Assembly: GCA_025359585.1 (NCBI GenBank)
Contig: JANYFX010000372.1
Coordinates: forward strand, 1-5,514
Length of the DNA: 5,514 nt
Direction: 5' to 3'
DNA from: Rhizobacter sp.
GTDB lineage: Bacteria > Pseudomonadota > Gammaproteobacteria > Burkholderiales > Burkholderiaceae_C
Both the position numbers and the translations under genes were made by a program. This document shows, one piece after another, positions 1 through 4,402 of the stretch (the first letter of the stretch is position 1; each line of letters begins with the position of its first letter). The notes under the pieces are model-generated. The model saw only the letters and a program-made list of their open reading frames with translations. It searched no databases and was not told the origin of the DNA.

Positions 1-690
1 TTCCGGCAGGTGAACGCGAAGTCGGGCGACGTGAAAGACGTGTTCCGCATGCAGGCCTCCGACATGGAGTACCCGTTCGCCGTCGGTGTCTCGACGAAAC
101 TGTTCGCGCTGACCTCGTGGTTCACCGGCACGGTGCAGCTCGTCGACCGCGCCACGCTGAAGACCGTGCACATGATCCACGGCCTGAAAGCGCCGTTCGA
201 CGCGCTGCCGATGGAAGACGGCAGCGTCGTCTACGCCGAGATCGCCACCGGCAGCATCACGCAGGCCAGCGGCGCCGATTACAAGACCACGAAGGTCATC
301 GCCAGCGGCCTCGGCGGCCCGGTGCAGATGACGCTCGGCCGCGACGGCGCGCTCTACGTGACCGAAGCCGCCGGCAAGCTCACGCGCATCGACCTGGCCA
401 GTGGCGCCAAGACCGAAGTGGCCAGCGGCCTGGCGCTGCCCGAAGGCGTGGCGCAAACACCTTGGGGCACGTTCATCGTGGCCGAGACCGCCAAGGCCCA
501 GCTGACCGAGATCGACCCGGCCAACGGCACGCGCCGCAGCGTCGCCACGAACCTGCCGATCGGCATGCCCGCCGGCCCGGGCATGCCGCCGCCCTACGTG
601 GTGACCGGCGTGGCCGTCGGCGCCGACGGCACGGTGTACTTCAGCGCCGACAAGAACAACGCGGTGTACCGGATCAAGCCGCAGCGCTGA
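1..690 (+). CDS. Beta-propeller (NHL/SMP-30-like) protein, 5' end missing
   Basis: The reading frame is open from base 1 and ends at a TGA at 688-690, giving 229 visible residues. A GTG at base 10 could serve as a start, but the frame is open before it and no Shine-Dalgarno sequence precedes it, so the true start is probably left of the window. A pattern recurs about every 40 residues (counting from base 1): near residues 58, 101, 141 and 181 a segment like ASGLxxPxG is followed by a hydrophobic strand, a short Gly/Asp turn such as GRDGALYV or GADGTVYF, and a strand with IDLASG or IDPANG. This is the blade layout of NHL / SMP-30-gluconolactonase / virginiamycin-lyase-like propellers; four to five blades are visible. 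The last blade ends in AVYRIKPQR. The export signal, if any, is outside the window. I see no catalytic residue that would separate an enzyme from a binding or scaffold propeller, so the function is unknown. The fold call is fairly secure. Confidence 0.75.
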   Translation, partial: FRQVNAKSGDVKDVFRMQASDMEYPFAVGVSTKLFALTSWFTGTVQLVDRATLKTVHMIHGLKAPFDALPMEDGSVVYAEIATGSITQASGADYKTTKVIASGLGGPVQMTLGRDGALYVTEAAGKLTRIDLASGAKTEVASGLALPEGVAQTPWGTFIVAETAKAQLTEIDPANGTRRSVATNLPIGMPAGPGMPPPYVVTGVAVGADGTVYFSADKNNAVYRIKPQR

Positions 691-722
691 GCGCGCGCGG
701 CTTCTTCACCCTCGCAGGCTGC

Positions 723-740
723 CACGCCCTGCGGGGCGTG
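723..740. repeat. Hairpin after the propeller gene (7-bp stem, 4-nt loop)
   Basis: CACGCCC at 723-729 pairs with GGGCGTG at 734-740 around the loop TGCG. It lies 33 nt after the propeller gene's stop. No run of T follows on either strand, so it is not a standard intrinsic terminator. It could protect the 3' end of the upstream mRNA or assist a Rho-dependent end. Confidence 0.5.
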
Positions 741-748
741 CCGCTTGA

Positions 749-767
749 CGCTTCTTTACCTGAAGCG
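749..767. repeat. Small inverted repeat (6-bp arms, 7-nt loop)
   Basis: CGCTTC at 749-754 pairs with GAAGCG at 762-767 around TTTACCT. It sits 8 nt after the previous hairpin. On its own this could be chance in GC-rich DNA; it is listed because it is one of five self-complementary elements packed into this 194-nt gap. Confidence 0.3.
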
Positions 768-791
768 CCGATGTGGCAACGAAGCCGACAC

Positions 792-815
792 TCGGGCCCG
801 ATCCAATCGCGCGAT
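792..815. repeat. Pair of perfect 10-bp palindromes
   Basis: TCGGGCCCGA at 792-801 and ATCGCGCGAT at 806-815 are each identical to their reverse complement and are separated by CCAA. Their centres are 14 bp apart. Back-to-back palindromes upstream of a gene could be protein-binding sites, but the two do not share a sequence, so this is not a clear repeated operator. I find no named motif here. Confidence 0.4.
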
Positions 816-816
816 A

Positions 817-860
817 CCGGCGGCCACCGAAGGTGTGCGAGCGCACACCCTGGCCGCCGG
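817..860 (+). promoter_or_regulatory. Compound 44-nt hairpin in the leader of the DUF4397 lipoprotein gene
   Basis: The outer arms are a perfect 10-bp match: CCGGCGGCCA at 817-826 and TGGCCGCCGG at 851-860. Inside lies a second perfect 8-bp arm pair, GGTGTGCG at 832-839 and CGCACACC at 842-849, with only AG between them, so the innermost pairs must open to form a loop. The arms are separated by an asymmetric internal bulge, CCGAA (827-831) against C850. It ends 12 nt before the AAGGA ribosome binding site and 24 nt before the ATG. No T-run follows it on the + strand. It may be a stable structure in the 5' untranslated region, an mRNA end for the upstream gene, or a protein-binding site. Whether it is transcribed with the lipoprotein gene is not known. 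Confidence 0.55.
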
Positions 861-872
861 ACCATCGCAAAA

Positions 873-877
873 AAGGA
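873..877 (+). promoter_or_regulatory. Ribosome binding site fixing the lipoprotein start
   Basis: AAGGA lies 7 nt before the ATG at 885. Together with the lipoprotein signal peptide that begins there, it decides the start against the much longer open frame that reaches back to 117. Confidence 0.8.
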
Positions 878-884
878 AACGGGA

Positions 885-2174
885 ATGAAATACTCAAGGC
901 GCTCGACGTGGCTGGTGGCGGGGCTGTTCGCCGTGTTGCTGCAAGCCTGCGGCGGAGGAGGCAGTGATTCGACCGGCAATGCATCGGTGCGGTTCATCAA
1001 CGCCACCCAGACCCATGCTTCACTGGACCTGCTCGCAGGTTCGACCACGATCATCTCGGCCACCGCCCAGGACACGGCGAGCACCGCGGTGTCGCAGACC
1101 GCCGGCAGCATCACGATCCAGGCCAACGATGCGGGCGATACCACCTCGCTCACCAGCACGACCATGGCACTCGGCAAAGACCTGCATTACAGCGTGCTGG
1201 CCTACGAGTCCGGCGGCAGCGTCAAGCTGGCACTGCTCGGCGAAGACCTCGCGGTGCCGACCACGGGCAGCGCCGTGCTGCGCCTCTACAACGCGGGCAA
1301 CACCGCCGGCACGTTCGACGTGTACGTCACCGCCACCGACACCGACCTGAGCACGGTCTCGGCACCGACGATCACGACCACCAACACCGCGCCGGCCTAC
1401 CTGGTGGGCTCGTTCACCCCCGGAACCTACCGGGTTCGCATCACGGCGGCGGGCGCCAAGTCAGACCTGCGGCTGGACATTCCCTCGTTCACCTTGTCCG
1501 ACCAGCAGACCGCCACGGTGATCCTGACGCCCAGCGCGGGCGGCAGCCTCGTCAACGGCGGCCTGATGGTGCAACAAGGCAGCTTCAGCGCGTACCGCAA
1601 CACCAGCGCCCGCGTGCGCCTGGCCGCAGCGGTCTCGGGCAACGCGCTGGTCACGGCCAGTGCCGGCAGCAGCGTGATCGAAAGCGGCGTGGTGGCGCCC
1701 GCCATCGGCCCGTACGTGACGGTCCCGGTGGCCAGCGCGCTGGCCGTGAGCATCAACGGTGCACCGCAGAGCACGTCTCTGGCGCTCACAGCGGGCACCG
1801 ATGTCACGCTGATGGTGCACGGTGCGCCCGGCGCGGCCACGGTGTCGGCGATCGTCGACGACAACCTGCTGCCTGCGTCTGCTGCCAACCTGAAGCTGCG
1901 CCTCGTCAACGGCTTGACCGGCGCGCCCATCGGCCTGTCGCTCTACGCCGACTTCGGCCTGCTGGCGAGCAACATTCAGCCCGCGCAGGCCTCCGTGGCC
2001 TCGGTGCTGGCCGGCAGCACCTCGATGCAGGTCGAAGCGAAATCGGCGGTCACGCAACAATCGGTGTTCCTGAACACCGCCCTCAACCTCCCCGGCAGCC
2101 GCGTGTACACGCTGTTCTTGCTGGGAGACAGCGCCGCTCCCGTCGGCCTGTTGTCGAAAGACCGCGGCGGCTAA
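885..2174 (+). CDS. DUF4397-type outer-membrane lipoprotein
   Basis: The protein has 429 residues. It opens with MKYSRRS, a hydrophobic segment (about residues 9-19) and the lipobox LQAC, with the lipidated cysteine at residue 22. Gly23 follows; under the Lol sorting rule the absence of Asp at +2 predicts the outer membrane. A short Gly/Ser linker (GGGGSDS) leads into a Thr/Ser/Ala/Val-rich, beta-strand body. Four similar units begin near residues 33 (ASVRFINATQT), 129 (SAVLRLYNAGNTAGTFDVYV), 241 (SARVRLAAAV) and 335 (NLKLRLVNGLTGAPIGLSLY), about 95-115 residues apart. The pattern V-R-x-x-N-A ... D-V-Y-V, then a later segment like GSFTPGTYRVRITAAG, is typical of DUF4397. The function of that family is not established; a role in cell-surface structure or binding is a guess. 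The stop overlaps the stop of the convergent gene by a few bases. The family call rests on motif recognition only. Confidence 0.82.
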   Translation: MKYSRRSTWLVAGLFAVLLQACGGGGSDSTGNASVRFINATQTHASLDLLAGSTTIISATAQDTASTAVSQTAGSITIQANDAGDTTSLTSTTMALGKDLHYSVLAYESGGSVKLALLGEDLAVPTTGSAVLRLYNAGNTAGTFDVYVTATDTDLSTVSAPTITTTNTAPAYLVGSFTPGTYRVRITAAGAKSDLRLDIPSFTLSDQQTATVILTPSAGGSLVNGGLMVQQGSFSAYRNTSARVRLAAAVSGNALVTASAGSSVIESGVVAPAIGPYVTVPVASALAVSINGAPQSTSLALTAGTDVTLMVHGAPGAATVSAIVDDNLLPASAANLKLRLVNGLTGAPIGLSLYADFGLLASNIQPAQASVASVLAGSTSMQVEAKSAVTQQSVFLNTALNLPGSRVYTLFLLGDSAAPVGLLSKDRGG

Positions 2175-2722
2175 CGCTTCACCGCCACCTCGGTGACGAC
2201 GATCTCGATGCCCTCGCCCGGCGCACCGTTGGCGAGCACGATCCGGGTGGCGTTGACACCGCGCGCGACCATGTAGTCGCGCGCGCTGGCGGCGCGGTCG
2301 CGCAGCAGGTTGGGGTTGCTCGTGGCGGTGTCGCCAGCGGCCGAGACCTTCAGCTTCGTCGTGTCGCCGCGCTGGCTGCGGGCCAGACGGTCGAGCACCG
2401 CCGCGAGCGCCGGCTTGACGACGAAGCTGCCGCGATCGAAGCAAAAAGTCAAAGGCACCTCGACCCGCAGGCTGCCATCGGCCTGCATCGAAAACACGAC
2501 CGGCGTGCCCTTGAACAACTCGGCGAGGCGCTTCTGCTCGGCCGCCAGCGCCGGCCGCGGTGGCACCGGCGTCGAAGCCGGGGCTGTCGACGCGGCGGGG
2601 CTCGTCGGAGCGGCGGCCGAGGGCGTGGCGCCGGGTGCCGCCGGCGCGGGCGCCGTCGACTTGCCGGCGCAGCCAGCGAGGCCGGCAAGCAGCGCGGCGG
2701 TGAACAACAGGGAAATCTTCAT
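2171..2722 (-). CDS. OmpA-C-like lipoprotein with degenerate peptidoglycan-binding motif
   Basis: The protein has 183 residues. Residues 1-17 are a signal peptide ending in the lipobox LAGC, with Cys18 as the lipidation site; Ala19 follows, which predicts the outer membrane. Residues 22-57 form an Ala/Pro/Ser/Thr linker of the kind that spans the periplasm. Residues 59-183 resemble the OmpA C-terminal fold: a strand LTFCFDRGSFVVKP (91-104), a helix ALAAVLDRLARSQ, a strand LKVSAAGDTATS (124-135), a helix RDRAASARDYMVARGV (141-156) and ATRI. Arg143 fits the conserved Arg of the family motif, but the usual G-H-T-D is replaced by G-D-T-A (130-133), so the Asp that contacts diaminopimelate is absent or moved. 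A second cysteine, Cys94, lies in the domain. The ATG at 2722 has only a weak GGGCAG before it. It could instead be a divergent domain with no peptidoglycan binding. It lies 45 nt downstream of the TetR gene on the same strand. Confidence 0.72.
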   Translation of the reverse strand: MKISLLFTAALLAGLAGCAGKSTAPAPAAPGATPSAAAPTSPAASTAPASTPVPPRPALAAEQKRLAELFKGTPVVFSMQADGSLRVEVPLTFCFDRGSFVVKPALAAVLDRLARSQRGDTTKLKVSAAGDTATSNPNLLRDRAASARDYMVARGVNATRIVLANGAPGEGIEIVVTEVAVKR

Positions 2723-2730
2723 GGCTGCCC

Positions 2731-2736
2731 ATTAGA
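2731..2736 (-). promoter_or_regulatory. Possible -10 element of the OmpA-like gene
   Basis: On the minus strand TCTAAT matches TATAAT at five of six bases. It ends 8 nt before the ATG, so transcription would begin 2-3 nt before the start codon. No -35-like hexamer is visible at 16-18 nt upstream (it reads CCGCCG there), so this is weak and may be chance. Confidence 0.25.
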
Positions 2737-2747
2737 GCGCAGATGCG

Positions 2748-2765
2748 GCTCGGCGGCGGCCGAGC
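2748..2765 (-). terminator. GC-rich hairpin just after the TetR stop, no T-run
   Basis: GCTCGGC at 2748-2754 pairs with GCCGAGC at 2759-2765 around a 4-nt loop. It starts 2 nt beyond the TAA of the TetR gene. The minus-strand bases after it are CGCATCTGCG, with no U-rich tail. It could attenuate or stabilise the TetR transcript before the OmpA-like gene, but it is not a canonical intrinsic terminator. Confidence 0.35.
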
Positions 2766-2767
2766 GC

Positions 2768-3415
2768 TTACGCCGGCGCAGTCTGCCGACGCCGCTTGGT
2801 GGGCAGCGGCGCAGGCACCAGTTGCGACACCACCAGGCGAACGTTCGACTGCATCGTCGCCACGGCCTTCTTGTCGCCCGACAGGTGCTTCAGCAAAGCT
2901 TGCTGAAACAGACCGTCGAACATCGCGTAAGCCACGCCGCTGGGCACGTGCACCGGCGCGCCGGTGAGTTCGGCAAAGCGTGACAGCACGCGCCAGATCA
3001 TCTTCTCCAGGCTCTTGTCGATCTCGGCCACGTCGGCTCGGAAAGCCGCCTCGAACAGCGACTGCGCCCGCAGGTCGTACCAGAGGCGGTGCAAGGGCGC
3101 TTCCTTGCGCAGCGTGTCGCCGAGCGCGGCGGCAAAACCTTCGAGCAGTTCTTCGTAGCTCGTCGACGTGGTCGTGACCTCGTCGTAGCGCTTCACGCAG
3201 CGCGCCTTGTACTGGCGCACGCTGCACAGGATCAGGTCGAGCTTGTCTTCAAAGTAGTAGTGCAACACGCCGTGCGAGAACTCGGAGTTCTGCGCTATTT
3301 CGCGCAGGCTGGTGCGGGCGTAACCGAGCTCGGCCAGCGTTTGCAGCGCGGCTTCGCCGAGTTCGGCGCGGCGCTCGGCGAACTTGTCGTCGCGGGGTCG
3401 GGGTTGGGTGGCCAT
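2768..3415 (-). CDS. TetR-family transcriptional repressor
   Basis: The protein has 215 residues, the usual size for the family. The N-terminal DNA-binding domain is clear: a first helix at about residues 12-30 (FAERRAELGEAALQTLAELG), then GYARTSLREIAQNSEFSHGV, with the helix-turn-helix at about 36-55 and LHYYFEDKLDLI (51-62), a hallmark TetR ending of the recognition region. The rest is an all-helical ligand-binding and dimerisation domain, in style close to the BetI-like TetR_C_6 group; the tail is basic (KRRRQ). The ligand cannot be read from the sequence. I chose the ATG at 3415 because it leaves a normal-length arm before helix 1. Another in-frame ATG at 3463 would add 16 residues and start inside an operator-like repeat. 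Neither has a clear ribosome binding site. The gene is divergent from the SDR operon, and the shared spacer carries three operator-like repeats, so it very likely represses that operon and perhaps itself. Confidence 0.9.
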   Translation of the reverse strand: MATQPRPRDDKFAERRAELGEAALQTLAELGYARTSLREIAQNSEFSHGVLHYYFEDKLDLILCSVRQYKARCVKRYDEVTTTSTSYEELLEGFAAALGDTLRKEAPLHRLWYDLRAQSLFEAAFRADVAEIDKSLEKMIWRVLSRFAELTGAPVHVPSGVAYAMFDGLFQQALLKHLSGDKKAVATMQSNVRLVVSQLVPAPLPTKRRRQTAPA

Positions 3416-3421
3416 GCGGCG

Positions 3422-3427
3422 ATTGTA
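3422..3427 (-). promoter_or_regulatory. Possible -10 element of the TetR gene
   Basis: The minus strand reads TACAAT, matching TATAAT at five of six bases, and ends 6 nt before the ATG at 3415. Transcription would then start at or next to the A of the start codon, giving a leaderless mRNA, consistent with the lack of a Shine-Dalgarno sequence. The hexamer 17 nt upstream (TGGCCG) is a poor -35. Confidence 0.35.
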
Positions 3428-3468
3428 AAGAGCGCCACGGCAAGCGGCCAGTGCCGTAAACATCGATT

Positions 3469-3484
3469 CTTGACACTTGTCCAA
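3469..3484. promoter_or_regulatory. Operator-like inverted repeat, site 1
   Basis: CTTGACACTTGTCCAA has the symmetric core GACA-CT-TGTC (3472-3481), centred at 3476.5. It matches site 2 at most positions. It lies upstream of the -35 of the SDR promoter, between the two divergent genes, as expected for a binding site of the adjacent TetR repressor. Confidence 0.65.
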
Positions 3485-3490
3485 AACCCT

Positions 3491-3506
3491 CTTGACAGTT
3501 GTCAAG
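3491..3506. promoter_or_regulatory. Operator-like inverted repeat, site 2 (perfect 7-bp arms)
   Basis: CTTGACAGTTGTCAAG is a perfect palindrome except for its two central bases, with core GACA-GT-TGTC centred at 3498.5. It contains the TTGACA -35 hexamer of the SDR promoter, so a protein bound here would exclude RNA polymerase. It is the best of the three sites and the likeliest primary operator of the divergent TetR protein. Confidence 0.75.
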
Positions 3507-3520
3507 ACGACTTCTACGAT
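3492..3520 (+). promoter_or_regulatory. Sigma-70 promoter of the SDR operon
   Basis: A consensus -35, TTGACA (3492-3497), is followed after the optimal 17 nt by TACGAT (3515-3520), four of six bases of the -10 consensus. The predicted start is near 3527, giving a leader of about 42 nt. The -35 lies inside operator-like site 2, and site 3 begins a few bases after the predicted start, so the arrangement is that of a repressed promoter. Confidence 0.65.
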
Positions 3521-3532
3521 GAAATTCTTCCC

Positions 3533-3548
3533 TTGGACATTCGTCCAA
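3533..3548. promoter_or_regulatory. Operator-like inverted repeat, site 3
   Basis: TTGGACATTCGTCCAA has 6-bp arms (TTGGAC / GTCCAA) and the core GACA-TT-CGTC, centred at 3540.5. It shares the core pattern GACA-NN-YGTC with sites 1 and 2. It lies in the predicted 5' leader of the SDR gene, between the transcription start and the ribosome binding site, where a bound repressor would act as a block to early elongation or help hold a multi-site complex. Confidence 0.65.
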
Positions 3549-3556
3549 ACAACACC

Positions 3557-3561
3557 AGGAG
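3557..3561 (+). promoter_or_regulatory. Strong ribosome binding site of the SDR gene
   Basis: AGGAG lies 7 nt before the ATG at 3569. It sets the start against the longer open frame reaching back to 3089, which only reads through the TetR gene's complementary strand and the promoter. Confidence 0.85.
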
Positions 3562-3568
3562 ACACCAC

Positions 3569-4372
3569 ATGAACAAGTTCGACCTGACCGGCCGCAAGGC
3601 CCTGGTCACCGGGGGCGCGCGCGGCCTCGGTGAAGGCATGGCGCAGGCGCTGGCGGCGGCCGGTGCCTCGGTGATGATCGGCGACGTGTTGACCTCGCTC
3701 GGGCGCGACGCCGTGGGCAAGCTCACGGCCAGCGGGGCCAAAGCCGGCTTCGTGAAACTCGACGTGACCCAGGAAGCCGACTGGCTCGCCGCCGTGAAAG
3801 CCACCATCGACACGCTCGGCGGTTTCGACATCCTGATCAACAACGCCGGCATCGAAGTGACTGCGCTGGTGTCCGAGATCGACCCCGATCAATTGCGCAA
3901 GATGCTCGACGTGAACATCGTCGGCACCGCGCTCGGCATGAAACACGCCTTCCGCGCGATGCGGCCCGACGGCGCGGCCGGCAAAGGCGGCGCGGTGGTC
4001 AACATCTCGTCGGTGGCGGCGACCATCGCCTTCCCCGCGATCGCCGGTTATTCGGCCACCAAGTCGGCGGTCGACCGCCTGACACGCGTCGGCGCGATGG
4101 AAGCCGGCAAGCTCGGCTACGGCGTGCGTGTGAACTGCATCTACCCGGGCCTGGTGCCGACCGAGATGGGCATGAAGCTGGCGGCCGACGTGGTCGCGGC
4201 CGGCCTGTTCGCGTCACCCGAAGCAGCGGTGGGCGCGATCATCGAACAGACACCTTCGGGCCGCCTCGGCGAAGTGAGCGACATGGCCGATGCGGTCGTG
4301 TTCCTGTGCTCCGACGCAGCGCGCTTCATCACCGGTGCAGGCCTGCCGGTCGACGGCGGCATGGGCATGTAA
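3569..4372 (+). CDS. Classical short-chain dehydrogenase/reductase, probably NAD-dependent
   Basis: The protein has 267 residues, normal for a classical SDR. The cofactor-binding TGGARGLG is at 14-21, Asp39 ends the second strand (VMIGDV) and favours NAD(H) over NADP(H), and LDVT (64-67) and NNAG (91-94) are in place. The full catalytic set is visible: Asn116 (DVNIVG), Ser148 (NISSVAA), Tyr161 and Lys165 (YSATK). The PG motif of the cofactor site is at 193-194, and the C-terminus ends with the usual GLPVDGG motif. It should oxidise a secondary alcohol to a ketone, or the reverse. The family also includes 3-oxoacyl-ACP reductases and hydroxysteroid dehydrogenases. The substrate is not readable; a hydroxyacyl-CoA, alicyclic or steroid-like alcohol are possibilities only. 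It is the first gene of an operon behind the TetR-controlled promoter, and the next gene begins 30 nt after its stop, so the two enzymes are probably made together. Confidence 0.92.
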   Translation: MNKFDLTGRKALVTGGARGLGEGMAQALAAAGASVMIGDVLTSLGRDAVGKLTASGAKAGFVKLDVTQEADWLAAVKATIDTLGGFDILINNAGIEVTALVSEIDPDQLRKMLDVNIVGTALGMKHAFRAMRPDGAAGKGGAVVNISSVAATIAFPAIAGYSATKSAVDRLTRVGAMEAGKLGYGVRVNCIYPGLVPTEMGMKLAADVVAAGLFASPEAAVGAIIEQTPSGRLGEVSDMADAVVFLCSDAARFITGAGLPVDGGMGM

Positions 4373-4387
4373 GCCGACCAACACAAC

Positions 4388-4392
4388 AAGGA
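4388..4392 (+). promoter_or_regulatory. Ribosome binding site of the downstream oxidoreductase
   Basis: AAGGA lies 10 nt before the ATG at 4403, in the 30-nt gap after the SDR stop. No promoter or hairpin is visible in this gap, which supports co-transcription. Confidence 0.65.
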
Positions 4393-4402
4393 CGAGACAA
4401 AC

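Noticed and set aside
723..740. Intrinsic terminator of the propeller gene.
   Set aside because: The stem is plausible but no T-run follows on either strand, so it is listed only as a hairpin.
745..775. A promoter for the DUF4397 lipoprotein gene based on TTGACG at 745-750.
   Set aside because: No acceptable -10 hexamer lies 16-18 nt downstream, and the element sits among inverted repeats.
117..884. Upstream extension of the DUF4397 lipoprotein frame to an ATG-like start at 117.
   Set aside because: The extra stretch overlaps the propeller gene in another frame and is Arg/Pro/His-rich out-of-frame translation. The AAGGA and lipoprotein signal at 885 give the real start.
1461..3227. A 588-residue open frame on the minus strand.
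   Set aside because: It crosses two well-supported genes in other frames, is Arg/Ala/Gly-rich low-complexity sequence, and has no recognisable domain. Long antisense frames are common at this GC content.
3415..3464. TetR start at the upstream ATG (3463).
   Set aside because: It would add 16 residues before a normal TetR N-terminus, has no clear ribosome binding site and lies against operator-like site 1. It is kept only as an alternative.
3477..3505. A minus-strand promoter using the TTGACA on the reverse strand of operator site 2 (3505-3500).
   Set aside because: The hexamer 17 nt downstream is GGACAA, a poor -10, so this is better explained by the symmetry of the operator.
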